From Terebella lapidaria (Eukaryota > Annelida > Polychaeta > Terebellida > Terebellidae), in contig OX424558.1 of NCBI GenBank assembly GCA_949152475.1, forward strand, positions 41,346,751-41,410,750: a DNA stretch of 64,000 bases. The letters run 5' to 3'. A program made the translations under genes and the position numbers. The notes beneath the pieces are model-generated. The model was not told the origin of the DNA, did not search any database, and saw only the letters and a list, made by a program, of their open reading frames with translations. Shown here one piece after another: positions 22,431 to 36,045 of this stretch; within the stretch, counting starts at the first letter, position 1; each line of letters begins with the position of its first letter.

Positions 22431-24503
22431 TTTATAATGGGGACAAATTTTTTGTAATATCTCACTTAATATTGGGATTAGACATTAGGAATCAATTGTA
22501 CACATATAGGAAATTATATATGCCGATTATTCTCGTGACCTTGAATTTGACCTTCGACCTAATTTTCAAGGTCACAACACAAATTCGCTAATATCTCGCT
22601 TATTATCAACTTTACAGCTTAGGAATAAATTGTCAGCATATAGGAAATGATATATTCTGAATATTATCGTGACCTTTAGTTTGACCTATGACCTCATTGT
22701 TATCGACTTTACAGCTTAGGAATCCAGGGATAGGGCTGGAGCATTTGAACAGTGGGTCTTGACATTCAAAGCAATGGGACATTCTAAGTTTCAATGGGAC
22801 ATATATAACACATTGCTGAACATATGACGAATATTGCCATAAGGCAATTTAAGTTTTTTCTTAGGTGGCATCCTATGTATTCTGCATGCTTCTCATGAAA
22901 TATGAGACCAAATAACACTAAACTATGGCAGCCCCGCTCGCCTACATTGAAACAGATCGTTGCAATGGTAGTCTGGAGGCCAAACCCGATTTTTTGGAAT
23001 TTCGTTTGCACAGCTCACATATTTTTGCATCTGGTATCAATGGAAAGCTAATTGTCTCAGGATGTCATTTCTACCACATGTAAAATTTTAAAGTGACTCC
23101 GTCACCATGGAAACGGCGCTTGAAGTTACCCCTCTCGTACGCTTTCTGCCGCCAAAAATTCTGGCCACGAAAATCATTCACAATTTTTACAGTTTATAAC
23201 TTGCGATATATTCCAGTAGCCAGATAAAAGAAAACATATGAATAAATATGCATTTTCAGGGTATAATACCTACAATTCTACATTATTTGCCACGAATTTC
23301 ATATGGCCAGCCCAGGCACTGTTACCGTGGCAACACTCAATGTATAACATGCGCTATGTTTGAGTATGACACACTTAGGCAGGAGGCCAAAGTCAAAAGA
23401 GCCATATTTTCCAAGTTCGTATACACAAGAGTACTTATCCATGGGTGTGGTATCAACGGAAAGGGGACGACCTCAGGGTCTCATTTCTACCACATGTAGA
23501 GTTGACAATTATGTCCGTCACCATGGCAACGGCCCTTGAACATGGCAACCACCAGATAACCCACAAAACCCATTAAAACACTGATTTGGCCTCATTTTCA
23601 ATATAGTTCAATATAAATACAATAATTTAGCACACAAAGATAAGTTTCACCGTAATGCATTGTATGAGGGTACCATTTGAATATCCATTTAGTATCCATG
23701 GCAACGGAATAAATGTAAAAATTGGCAAAAATATGATCAAATCTATTGCCTGTCAAAGTGCTGCTAAGTACAAAGTTTTATCGAATGTCATCAGATATAG
23801 ATTACAATTATTCAGTAGTCCGTATGCTTCAGTGTAATACTAAAAGCCTGAATAGATGCACGTCAGGACTTGCCCTAAGACTTTGAAAAACTTCAGTGCC
23901 AAAAATTACAGTCGCCATTATTGAAATTTCTGTTTTTGGCAATATCTTGATAACTAGTCATTCAATCACAACAAAAAAAGTATCTATACCTATGTTTTCA
24001 TGGTCAAGGAACCTGCTCATGTCAATGAAAATACATTTTATGCAAATATACCTATTGAAACGGAATTTCTGTATCCATGGCAATGCATGTAAAAAAATTA
24101 GAAAGAAATATGTTCAAACTTATTGCTTGACAATGTGCTTCAAAATACAGATTTCTTTTATAAAATGTCATCATATATTGATCACAATTAATTGGGATTC
24201 AATTCAATTAGGTTTGATGCAAAATATTAAAAATAGATAACCTCTAGAATTATAAAAAAACGTCACAACAGAATAACATGAAAAATCGAAGCCGCCATTA
24301 CTGAAATTTCTGTTTCTGGCAATATCTTCATAAATAATCCCCCAGTCTATGCCATTATAAGTGGATTTTATGCATATGTATTTATCAAAATATAATATTT
24401 ATCCATGGCAATGGAACGAATGTGAAAATTGGGGAAAATATTATCAAATTTGGTATACGATTATCTTCTGATATTGATCACGATGAGGTGGGGAATATTT
24501 CTA
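22431..24503. repeat. Diverged tandem repeats rich in CCATGGCAACGG words
   Basis: Several block pairs recur, about 415 bp apart (TTTCTACCACATGTA at 23,067 and 23,483) and about 330-380 bp apart (TATCCATGGCAA at 23,693, 24,071 and 24,398). No coding sequence. The 22,985-23,355 part also occurs inverted at 29,110-29,650. Confidence 0.55.
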
Positions 24504-25084
24504 CAGTGGGGTCTAAAAGTCTTAGACCACCTTGAGAGTGTCATCATAATTGGCGTACAATAAAAGATTGTGTTTATTAAATGCTGGCTCTAAAGCTGAA
24601 TCCTCTGTCTGTATTTATAGACATATATCTCAAAATGACACCAGAAGGCTTATTTCGGTAAAATCACAAATTTTACCAACAAACTTAAATGAATTATAGA
24701 AATGTAACATATTTATTTATATGTCACAAACTTGTCTCAAGTTTGTTAAACACATTACGATAACTGGTTCCAATGAAACCGATGTTGACCAACACACAAT
24801 CACTCGCCACATTGCACCCTAATCCTGATAATATTCGCATTCCATCACTTTTCCCAAGCAAATTTAAAAACATTCAAATTTAGGGTTTTGTCCCAAAATT
24901 GGTCCAATATTATTTCCTCGCACAATCAGATTTTCTGAATATCAGATGTTAATTATGCTACCATACATGGAAGTGACTGAAAGAACAAATGACAAATAAC
25001 TTGGATTAAATAAATTATATTTTGATGATAGGTTCTAGAAAAGGTGATATTATCAGGGTGGTCTAAGACTAAAGGACCCCACTG
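24504..25084. mobile_element. Tc1/mariner-type MITE, 581 bp
   Basis: Terminal inverted repeats of about 30 bp starting CAGTGGGGTCTAA at the left and CAGTGGGGTCCTTTAG on the reverse complement of the right end, flanked by TA (24,502-24,503; 25,085-25,086). No transposase is encoded. Confidence 0.8.
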
Positions 25085-25234
25085 TACATGTATATAAAGC
25101 TACAAGTTAAGTTATTGTCTATTACCACGGCAACAATGTTTAATGTACGTGTTGATGAAAATCGAGGACGGGTTCAACCAAACCCTTCAAAAATCTGTAC
25201 ACCCTATCTGACATCGACAATACATCGTCAAATT

Positions 25235-26633
25235 ATCGACAATTATCGTCCAATTGTTATTTCTACCACGTTTTCGAAAATACTGGAAGTTCATATCCTG
25301 GGTACCTGTGGTGAACATGAATTCCGTGACTTGCAATTCGGTTTCATTGCCAACAGAGGAACGTCAGCTTTAACACACGATGTTATTGATTACTGCGTAT
25401 CAAGGGGCTCGCCAGTGTACGTATGTGCTTTAGATGCCGAGGGCGCGTTCGATGGCATCCCACACTCGGTGATGTTTGCAAAGGTTATGAATATAGTTCC
25501 AATGATGTATTGGCGGTTATTGGTGCATTGGTATGCTCGTCTTGTAGTCTTGATCCAGTGGGGTGATCAGATTTCAGAAGCCATCGCCGTCTCCAAAGGC
25601 TCCAAAGGCACTGACAAGGAGGTCTGTCTTCGCCTTTTATATTTAACTTATTGTACCAGGACTTGATAGATCAACTTTCAACACGACTTGTGGCATAAAT
25701 ATCAACGGATCGACGTATAATCTATGTTGTTATGCAGATGATATCCTTCTGTGCAGTCTGACCATAACGGGATTACAGCAGCTGATCAACGATGCACACT
25801 CATACATCACTGCACACGGACTCAACTTCAATCCGTCGAAGACAAAGTGTGTCACCTTTGGCAAAAGTGCTTTCTCAGACAGGCGGTGGGTCCTTTCCGG
25901 GGTCCCCCTGGAACAGGCCAATCACGTGGTGCACCTCGGTGTCACACTCAGTAATAACTCCAGAGACCATGCGGAATCACGTATGCAGGCCACGCGGAAG
26001 GCATTCTATGCTATACAGGGCGCCGGTCTATGTGTTAATGGTACCAGTGCAAACGTGACTGCTCATATATTCAACACAGCAATTCGCCCAGTACTTTTAT
26101 ATGGTCTGGAATGCGTCCACAATAAACAATCGGTTTTGAATGCAGCTGAAACTCTGCATTCTAACATGATAAAGGCATCCCTGGGCATCAAACGAACGTG
26201 TCGTAAAACCCCACTCCTGCAAGCTATGGATATCCAGCCCATACAGAAGTCACTTATGATAAAGGAGGTTGCATTATTCAAGTCAGTGTTGTTATATTCA
26301 TCCAGATCTTCTAGGTTTTACACATTTTTACTCGTTCAACACCTGAAAGGTGTCACGGTCAGTAAACGATGTCTCATGTCACGGGTTTTACATACTTGTA
26401 ACACAAATGATATATCACTTGTCAAATATTTATGTGAAGACTCTTATTTGAACTCTAAGAGACGTGATATGAAATCACAAGGTGAATGTGGTATAGCAGA
26501 CAGTATAAAGTATCTACTACAAAACGTTTCTAGTCATGTCCCTGTGATAAATGCGCTGTTATCACCTTTTTAACTGTATGTGTATCATATATATATGTCT
26601 TATCTCCTATGGAGGCCGAATAAACTATTATAA
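25235..26633 (+). mobile_element. Second non-LTR retrotransposon relic
   Basis: A plus-strand reverse transcriptase fragment: NYRPIVISTTFSKILE, FGFIANRGTSALTHDV, the motif A region LDAEGAFDGIPH, then after a frameshift LCCYADDILLC (catalytic YADD). A second shifted frame carries the C-terminal region, ending at a stop near 26,573. The 5' part and endonuclease are missing and the frame is broken, so it is inactive. The LINE has landed between related tandem repeats (25,095-25,185 and 26,755-27,020). Confidence 0.8.
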
Positions 26634-26635
26634 TA

Positions 26636-26715
26636 CAGTCAAACCTCCATTAGTTAGCACCTCCGATCAGCGAACACCTGCAGTTAGTGAATACTTTCTC
26701 GGTCCCAAATGACTG
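26636..26715. mobile_element. 80-bp TA-flanked MITE (pogo/Tc1-like ends)
   Basis: Starts CAGTCAAACCTCC and ends AATGACTG, with TA on both sides. CAGTC-type ends with TA duplications resemble pogo-like elements. Confidence 0.45.
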
Positions 26716-26749
26716 TATTAATATTGCACATCGCTGGGCAAAATATAAT

Positions 26750-27020
26750 TGCATGGTAATATCGAACATGTATATACAGATGTAATATATTTATCGATCA
26801 CCATGGCAACAGTGTTTTATCGACATGCTGATAAAATTAAGGATGGGTTCAATCAAAGCGCTATCCCCTGCCCCGAAATTGTGTGCATCCACTCTAAAAC
26901 ACGGACAGTTTCAATATTGCTATTTGATCGGCAAAAGACTCTGACGTGGAAATATCGTACATGTATATACAGCTACAGATTTGATAATTGCCTATCACCA
27001 ATGCAACAATTTGTGTATAC
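26750..27020 (+). repeat. About 200-bp tandem repeat, two copies
   Basis: ACATGTATATACAG...ATCACC segments recur at about 26,768 and 26,957, with a related one before the LINE at about 25,090. Confidence 0.5.
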
Positions 27021-27099
27021 CCTGCTGAACCTGATCCGCACCACCATCTGTGTGATCATGTTGTTTCGGTTTAAGCAAGAGTTCTAACTTTCTTATAGC

Positions 27100-28390
27100 C
27101 ACACGTCAAAAGTTCAGTGCGGACTAAACTGCAGGGAGAGTCAGCAACGAGCTTGAGGCAGCGTTTGTCATTCAATGTACATTCATTCTCCTCGACTGAT
27201 GGTTAGTGGGGCTATCGCATGAGTACATTAAGCCACAACATGGTTTGATAATGTGCACGTCTTGTGTGCAAACGCAGTGCATCGGGAGTGGGTGGCAACT
27301 TTTCTGTTTTTTAACTGCAAATCTCGGTTCTCAGCTCATCCACTCACAACAGTCGAAGACGTTCAATACAGAACCACTGTTAATTGCCCAATGCTTCTTC
27401 AGTGTCAGGGGACATAACGCCAACACCCAGATGCTTCAACAAGCAGGCTCAGTGAATATATTCACTGTAGTCCTGGGCAGTGATATGTACTGGGATATCG
27501 CAATTTCCTTATTGAGTTGTTGAGCAAACGGAATAAGTAGCACAAGAACATCGGTGTTTTTCTTGGTCTATCACTGTACGCTTGTACCCACATTTGGCAT
27601 CATGTTCTGCATGTAAGTTTCTGCTTCTGTTCGATTTGACATCAGGACTCCAGTGGGTTCATTGGCAGAGGAGAACACCGTTTCCCGGTGTGAAAACCCG
27701 CCAGCTACAACCAATTCACACTCATCTGGCGGCTTCTTCGCGACACGATCATTGCTGAGGCATTTCGTGAGGTTGTCCTCGTTTGCCTGGGATTACTTTC
27801 CGGATTGACCAATCCTTACTTTACATGTAGGCCTGGATACCTTTTGCTGAGTCATATTGCCATACCCATGGCTTTCACTGTGGTCTGTTTTCATTGAGAT
27901 AATGCAACTTACCATTGTCCGTCTACTCCTGCCGCACCTCAACCACTGCCCACCCCCATCCCCATGGCCTTCTTCTCTCTGGAGTTCGGACTGGGCTTGT
28001 CTCAATTAAACCTTTAATCTCAAAAAAGGAAGTCAACACAATACAGCAATCTAGAATGTTGCTGATGTTATATTCATTGGTCAGATTACCGACATGTCTA
28101 TTGCCTCATGGTTCGTATGCAAATCATTACAAATGATATAGACTTCTGATACCACGAGTCTGATATTATTTCCATTGAAAGACGAAATATATTCACTGGG
28201 TATCATTAATTTCCAGCATGCCCTCCAAACAAAATTAAGACAAAAAACATTCCGCCAGCGCTCTTTTCACACTGAATAAATACCAATGGACATTTGTTTA
28301 TTTATTTTTGCTGAGATAGTACTTGATAATGTATATTCATGTATGTATATTTGATTCATACACATGCTACATGCTTATATACATGTATGT
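27100..28390. other. Non-coding or heavily decayed sequence
   Basis: No intact gene. A short plus-strand piece near 27,490 (VVLGSDMYWDI) vaguely resembles BEL/Pao polyprotein motifs, but neighbouring sequence does not extend the match. Confidence 0.3.
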
Positions 28391-28397
28391 ACTTATA

Positions 28398-28520
28398 CTG
28401 CGGTGCGGTGCGGGTGCGGGCCTCAATAAGTTCTGTGCGGTGCGGGGGCCCGCATTGGCGCTTACTGCGGTGCGGTGCGGGTGCGGATAAAAACCTTGCG
28501 GTGCGGTGCGGGTGCAGGGA
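28398..28520 (+). repeat. GC-rich minisatellite (TGCGGTGCGGG words)
   Basis: Repeated TGCGGTGCGGGTGCGG-type units, separated by less regular spacers, in otherwise AT-rich DNA. Confidence 0.8.
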
Positions 28521-29109
28521 CACAAATTGGTCCCGCGCAGAACCTTATTACCTGCACGCCTTTGTCGCACGACATGTTTGACTATAGACCTCACCATGAG
28601 AGTTACTGTCGAAACCCATGTCAAAGCGACGACATGATGCTGAGGAGTGGCCGAGGATACTGGTTGTGAATTATGAATCTGCTGAATGTCTAAGGGAAGG
28701 TGGCATAATTTAGGCTTCCCAATAGTTTGAACTAGTGCCATGGCATCTATCAGACCAACTCAACTATCGAGAATAGTTCATTACATGTTCCATATCATTC
28801 CAATACGCGGAATATCTGAGTCTTTTCAGTGGCAATCATACTACCATCTGTATCAGAAAGTACCTGCAGGTGCGTGCACCAATTCGTGTTTGACAATTTT
28901 ATCCGAATGCACATTGATGCCAGCTTGTTATGCAACAAGAAGTCATCAAGAAAGATCATGGTCTGGTTTGCTCGTCTTGTTCTTTTCCATGGATGTGGTG
29001 AAGTTTACTATGAGAACATGGCATGATGTATGGAATAAACACTCACCAATAAACACTCACAATGTACGGAATAAAAACAATCACGAATTTCTCATTTGCA
29101 TGTCACATC

Positions 29110-29650
29110 ACATTTAGTGTTGCCACGGTAACAGTGCGTGGGCTGGCCATATGAAATTCAAGGTGAATAATGTAGACATGTAGGTGTTGTATCCTGGAAA
29201 TACATATTTGCTCATAAGTTTTATTTTATCTGGCTACTGGAATATATCGGAAGTATAAATTATAAAAATTGGAGACTTTTATCATGATACTGTGCCATTC
29301 AGATTCGAACGAAATGGACCCCAAGATATTTCCCGCATGGATCACCAGCTAATCACTGACCCCATTGGCATGACTACGGTACTCAACTCTACATATGTGA
29401 ATAGTTTCAACTTATTGTACGGAATAGAAATTGAACCATACAGTATTAGTGAACATGCTCATGGTCAATGATTTTCGTGGCCAGAATTTCTGGCGGCAGA
29501 AAGCGTACGAGAGGGGTTACTTCAAGGGCCGTTGCCATGGTGACGGAGTCACTTTAAAATTTTACATGTGGTAGAAATGACATCCTGAGACAATTAGTTT
29601 TCCATTGATACCACATGTAAAAATATGTGAGCTGTGCAAGCGAAATCTAT
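29110..29650 (-). repeat. Inverted copy of the 22,985-23,355 repeat
   Basis: Reverse-complement match in two blocks (29,110-29,280 and 29,468-29,650), with about 185 bp of extra sequence between them. Shared words include ATGACATCCTGAGACAATTA and GGCTGGCCATATGAAATTC. Confidence 0.7.
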
Positions 29651-30869
29651 AAATAATGGCCTTTTTGAGATTTGGCCTCTGGACTATGGAACGCATACAA
29701 ATTCTGATTGATTGTGCCATTGTGTGAGTTGTGGCACGCCCTAGCAGTTGAAAGAAACATTATTTACTATTTTTGCCCCACCTGGCGAACTTCTGCAAAA
29801 CTAACTGTAATTTGTATTTTCCGATCGAATTCGAAGCAAAAATGTTTTAATGAAGAATACTATCTAGATCTACCAGTGAAACAATCGGGATGATGTCCCA
29901 TTTGATTTCATTTCGTGACGAAAACCGTATTTCGAGCGCTGCACGCGGGGAAATGCAGTATGCGTTAATTGGCGCACGGCCCATCAAAGCTATGGGTCAT
30001 TTCAAATTTCTTGCAGTCAACTCAATGGCGCGGGGCGCGACTCTCAGCCTAAAGTTAAATTCATGTATCAGTAAAACACTCTTTTTGGCTATACTGTAGT
30101 TTTATTTTGGATATTCAGATCCATTTGAAATCTTGTGTGTCTGAATTGGGTATCATGCCGTAATTTTCCACCAACTTTAAGAATTGAAACTCAAGAAATA
30201 AAAGAGTTGGCAATCTACCCCAATGTTGAATTTCAGTGCAAAATGGCATTAAATAAATTCAAACAAATTCGGGGCTTTCATCGTGTTTATGCCCGTACGG
30301 AATGAACATATTGAGCTGATTTTGGAGTTTGAAGGCATAGTCAATGTATCTTAAGTAAATATGTTTATTTTGAAGCATTATTTAACTCGTACATCGGAAA
30401 AAAAATTTTGGGGGCCAGACTGAAATTCCATGTAGGGGACGAAATTTAACATTGGGTTACATTATAAACTTCTTCAATTCTTAAAAAAGAATTCTGAAAT
30501 TTCGTTAAAAATTGCGGCATGATACATAATTAAACCATACCAAATTTCAACTTGATACGATGATCCAAAAGAAAACTATGGCCAAAAACCGCGTTTCACT
30601 GATGGCTGAAGTTGAGTTTACCCCAGAGAATCAATTGTGAACATATAGGAAATGATGTATGCCGAATATTTCGATGACCTTGAACCTGACACTTGACCTC
30701 GTTTTCAAGGTCAGATTTCTGCCATTTTCGTTTCCGCGCGATAACTCGAGAACGCCTTGACGGATCGACTTGAAATTTTCACCACTGCTCACACATATCA
30801 TGTAGATGTGCTGTATAGTTTTTGAGCTGGATCCGAGGTCCGTGAGGATGAAATTGAAGTCATTTTTTG
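29651..30869. other. Non-coding repeat-derived stretch
   Basis: No gene recognised. The segment 30,620-30,720 resembles 22,490-22,690 (ACATATAGGAAATGAT, followed by TGACCTTGAA). Confidence 0.4.
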
Positions 30870-32058
30870 GACTTTGTTTCCGCAAAATAACTAAAAAACT
30901 ATTCAGACAATGGCTGCAAAACTTTGCATGGAGGTTCATATTCCACTGGGAACAACCCTATTATTTTGGGGTCATATGGTCAAACGACCTATGACCTAGA
31001 GGTTGAAAGAGTTTTTGCCCAGTCATCCTTGAGGTTTCCTGCATATCTCGGAAACGGTGCATCGTAGAGTGAAACGGACGTTATTTTCGGACTCGTCTAG
31101 ACAAACATGTCTAAGGGGTATTATGGATGAACTTTGACCTTGACCGTGTATTTTTTGCTGAGTCGGCATTTTTCGTTTTCATCAATATCTCGGAAACGGT
31201 GCATCGTAGAGCGAAACGAATGTTATTTTTGGTTTCGTCACCATAGACAAACATGTCTAAAGGGTATTATGGATGAACTTTGACCTTGACCTGGAATTTT
31301 TTTGCCGAATCGGCATTTTTGCGTTTTGGGTGATATCTCGGAAACGGTGTGTCAGAAAGCGAAAGTGACGTTATTTTCAGACTCGTCACCCTATATAGAC
31401 ATGTCTGAGGGTTAGTTTGGATGAACTTTGACCTTGACTTGAAATTTTTTTTGCTGATTCGGCATTTTTCATTTTCATCAATATCTCGAAAACGGTGCTT
31501 CGTAGAGCAAAACGGACGTTATTTTCGGACTTGGCGCCTTAGACAAACATGTCTAAGGGGTATTATGGATGAGCTTTGACCTTGAATTTTCCTGCTGAGT
31601 AGGCATTTTTTGTTTTTCGTCGATATCTCGGAAATTGTGCGTCATAGAGCGAAACGGACGTTATTTTCGGACTCGTCGCCCTAGAAAAACATGTCTAAGG
31701 GGTTTTAAGGGATGACCTTTGACCTTGACCTCGAATTTTTCTGCTGAGTCGGCATTTTTCATTTTCGTCAATATCTAGGAAACGGTGGGGCGTACATGTA
31801 GAGCGAAACGGATGTTATTTTCGGTTTCGTCACCCTAGACAAACATGTCTAAGGGGTATTATGGATGAACTTTGACCTTGACCTGGAATTTTTTTGAAGA
31901 GTCGGCATTTTTGCGTTTTGGGCGATATCTCGGAAACGGTGTTTCAGAGAGAAACCAACGTTATTTTCGGACTCGTCGCCCTAGACAAACATGTCTGAGA
32001 GGTAGTATGGATGAACTTTGACCTTGACCTCGAATTTTTCTGCAGAGTCGTCATTTTT
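30870..32058 (+). repeat. 148-bp satellite, array 1 (about 7 units) with leader
   Basis: Units of about 148 bp are marked by GATATCTCGGAAACGGTG, ACGGACGTTATTTTCGG, ACAAACATGTCT and GATGAACTTTGACCTTGACC. The first about 150 bp (30,870-31,030) are a non-satellite leader also found in front of array 2. The array ends at the hairpin-ended repeat at 32,059. Confidence 0.9.
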
Positions 32059-32409
32059 AGCTTACCGGACCTATGGTCCAATAAGCTATTGTTGCCAGGT
32101 TGCGTCTGGCGTCCGTCCGTCGGTGTGGGTGTCGGCGTCGGCGTCTGCTTCGGCGTCCGCGTTGTCAAACGCTGAGAAAAATCTGTTTGATGAATATTGC
32201 TGCAATTCACAAAATATGTTCTATGGACCCATATCTCCGGACCATTTTTTTTTCGTCGATTGAATCGTTTTTTCCAAAATGGCGGCCATTTTTGTTGAAA
32301 AATGGCCAATTTAGGAATTTGGTGGCCATTTTCTCAAAAACTGTTAGATCAGATTTGAGATTTTTCTTTAAAAAAAAATTTCCCTGATATACCTCTGTGC
32401 TGTGTATAA
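32059..32409 (+). mobile_element. Hairpin-ended repeat, copy 3 (truncated)
   Basis: Starts AGCTTACCGGACCTATGG and is collinear with copy 2 until TGTGTATAA, where the T-run of the Tx1-like LINE begins. The rest of the repeat is missing. Confidence 0.6.
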
Positions 32410-33061
32410 TTTTTTTTTTTTTTTTTTTTTAAATTTTATTTCTATCCAATCTTACAAAGTACACAGCGACACACAGTGAATGATACATTTTAACAACACA
32501 GTCAGTTATTCATATATTCCCTATGCTTTTTAATACGTTTTTTTTTTTGTATGATATACCTTATGTCAAATGACATGAAACAGCAACAATTGTAAAAAAA
32601 AAGAAAAAAAACCCCACAAAATCCAAAGATATTATATATATTATACCCGTATAATGGGGTTTACAGCATGACCTAAGAAATTAAGCTTTACAGCAGGTCA
32701 TAGAGCGATCTCCAAGTATCTTGAAATTTTCTCTCAGTGCAATTTTTCATACTAATTTTTTCTTCTATGCTGATTTTTTTCTTCAGATTTTCAAGAAATG
32801 CGAGAAAAATATACAGTTGCTATTTCGCTTGCAGTTATAAACATAATATTTCGCTAGTATGAGGGTGTAATAAAGCACTATATTTTTAATTATCGGTAGC
32901 CGTCCTAACAATATATCTTGTTTCGTGAGGGTTGTTTCCTCGGTTATATCGAGAATATTCCACCAGACGTTTAGGGTTTTCCAAAATTGTTCGACCGATG
33001 GACAGGAGTACAGATAGTGTTCTACATTGTTTGATTCCTGGAGGTTACAATGTGCACATAT
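32410..33061 (-). mobile_element. Tx1/L1-like LINE, 3' part
   Basis: On the minus strand the frame from 33,057 encodes the C-terminal tail domain typical of L1/Tx1 proteins: AHCNLQESNNVEHYLYSCP, then VEQFWKTLNVWWN. A 3' poly(A) follows, seen as a run of 21 T at 32,410-32,430. The matching upstream part lies at 41,942-42,985; the two are separated by the 8.9-kb TIR element. Confidence 0.8.
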
Positions 33062-36045
33062 CGACTGTTGAAAGCCAGAAGGTTATAAGCGCCATTTTTG
33101 TCCAAAATCACTTTTTGTCATATTTGGAATATATTACCTATTCTCCATCTAATTATCAATGCACCAGTCTTATAAAGCGAAAATACATAGATTTATTAAT
33201 GTTTTTCTAAAAGGTTATAAGTGCCATAGCAATTGATACAGATAAGCCAGAAGGCCATAAGTGCCACTGAAAAACGCCAGAAGGACACAAGTGAATCACA
33301 AATGAGGCACATGTGAACACCAAGAAGTGCCAGAAGGTTACAAGCGCCATGTGTACCAGGCTCACACAGTGCAGAATGTATGTGCATGACTGCGTAGGTA
33401 TTTTCTCCTCTGTTTATTTGTCGGAAGCATACTTTCTTCTATATCATGAACCCATAGCCATGACATAAATGATTTGTTTCAGGCATAGAGACACAAGCTA
33501 CAGAATAGTAGGAATGGAAAGTGTTAAGAATATGTCCGGCGGAAATGTTTTGCTTTTTTTATATTTATGAATTAAATTAATATCTCGCCTATTATTCCCC
33601 AGTGCTCGAGTCTTAACTCCAGGTTTTTCTTATGCGCATATGCCTATATAAGTGCGATTCTAATACGATTCTATTACATCAGCGTTATATCAGCGCGTGC
33701 AAAAATTCACTGCCTGGGCAAACAGAGTGACAATATTTGCGACCCCCGCTGTACCACACAAACATCCCTGACATCTGATATGAGACATTGTGAACTACAG
33801 TTCACAGCATAGTAAACGGACGAAGCCCGCACAATAGAGATTTTTTGCGGGAGACCTCGCAAAACAGAACTAGCTGAAATTAGTGCGTTTTTAGTATATC
33901 CGGGCCCGGGCGCCGGACAACAAGAGAATGTTACTTTGGATGCAGCAGGCAACAATGGCACGGGGCCTGAGCTGAGCTTGACGATAACATAACGGATGTT
34001 GAAACAGTGATGACAGCGTGCTGATCAATTGTTTTTTTTTTTTGCTTTTTCTCGGTAATCTGCACTAGACTGCTGCCTCATGTGTAAAGCCTAAGCCATG
34101 TCAGGCCAAGCTTTCTCTGTGTCTAAGGTATTTATCAGCGCGCGCGTTTGTGTGTGTGTGTGTGGTCACGGTGGCCATCATTCCCGCGTTTTTGCTGGTT
34201 AAAAATTCAATTCCGTGTTGTTATATTTTGGTCCCTCGTTATCACAGTGCCGAAACCGACTATGGTAACGCGCATTACCATAGTCAAAAATGGCGACAGG
34301 CACTTGTGGTTCGAATTTGCTCGTGAATTTATATGCATATAACGTGTATAAATCGAGGGGATCTTCGAAATATAGCGAAATCGATACATGTAGGTTAATC
34401 CCGATTATGTGCAATGAGTCACTTGGTGATATATCAGTGGAAACGGAGTGTGGACAATTGTGCCCTGACTAGGGTAACGCGAATGTCAGACTATGGTAAT
34501 GTGATTTGTAGGAAATTCAATGACTATGGTAATGCGATGGGGCTTTCGTACACAAACACAGTTCTTTGTCAATATAACAATGATTTGAGGGGTAGAATAT
34601 ATGTGTTGAACACTCGAATCATCTGTTATTTTATCACAAATCCATATAAAAAAAACATATGCGATTTTATTACTGTACACAAGTCAGCAACTCCATCAAT
34701 GTTATTATTTCAGACCTATGCTACACATGATGAGAAACACCAAGTTGTCGATTAAGCGCAGGGTCTGGCATAAAGCCACATTTGAATTTTCACAAATCTG
34801 TGCATTTCCCATCAAATTGTCAGAAATATTTAGGAATTTCAAAAACGGGAGACAAAGAAGGTTTGATTCAAGCTTGCCCTCAGACTATGCGAGTCAGTTG
34901 CAGCGACTCGGTTGCACGTCAGTCGCATGCGATCTGGTCGCGGCGACCGTCACTGGTCACACTTTGCGTTCGAGTCGCATGTAAATTGACGATATTTGAG
35001 TGCGATTTGTATAGAATCTGTAGGCAGACGGGTGTTTTTGTCGTGTGAACATGGATCACCATTAATGTAGGCTATGTCGGTGCCTTTTCACGACAACAAT
35101 CGTACCTAAAAGGCGAAAGAGAAGGCAAAATGGAGATTACAGAAGGAATGTGTGGGGCCTGAGGGTCATACCTGTGGCACCGTTCATCTTGTTTTCTATC
35201 TAGGACTTTTATCCTATCGATAATAAACCATGTTTGTCTGGCCTAAGCAAATTATTATTCTGTTTCTCGTCCTCCTATTTTTTTCAAAACTGGGTAGGGA
35301 GGGACTTTTTATTTTTTATTTTGCAAAAAATACCGTCCTCAGCACAAGAGAAAATTGGGTAGGGAGGCACTTTTATTTTTTTATTTTTGGTGGGATGACA
35401 TTTTATACGTATGAAATGAAAATAAATTTGATTTATTGATTGATTGAAAAAACACTTGCGCACAGACGCATTCAAGCCCAAATAAATCAAGCCTTTAGAA
35501 TTGAAATCATGTGTAACACATGACTTTAATGATTTCATTTCTAGAGGCTTGAAACCTCTTCGCCGGGCACCTTGGCACAACTGCCTGGTGTGCCATCATC
35601 CTAGCAGTCGGCACAGACAGGATGATTTTATGTACTAGTAGTATTATTATAAAAAACCGACAGTTGATAATATATTTCAATGATGAGTAATTGTGGAGAA
35701 CCGTTCTAGTATTTAATATGCCCTTTGAAGTATACATCAGGAATATAGTAAATCAATTAATGATCACAACTTTATATGTATTATTACATACACGTAACCA
35801 CATAGAATAACTGTTTTTGAAAACTGGTAGCGTCTTTCTCTCATTTGGAGGAGAGTGAAAACAAGGAGGTAAGTTAAATATATGCTCAAGTTGCATGCTG
35901 TGATTCGGTGTCCCGGTCATTCACTATCTTCAAAATAATGGTGGGAACACTTTTTATTTTTTATTTGACAATCGCAAATAAAAAAAATCCTGGGGGCTGC
36001 TTTTGAAAACAGGCGGGCGGGGACGAGAAACAGAAAATTAATTTT

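Noticed and set aside
27206..27523. BEL/Pao retrotransposon polyprotein
   Set aside because: Only one short stretch (VVLGSDMYWDI) is suggestive; no protease, RT or integrase motifs or LTRs were seen nearby.
28740..29026. Mariner/Tc1 transposase fragment
   Set aside because: KIMVWFA is weakly like a Tc1-family motif, but the frame is short and the expected flanking motifs are missing.
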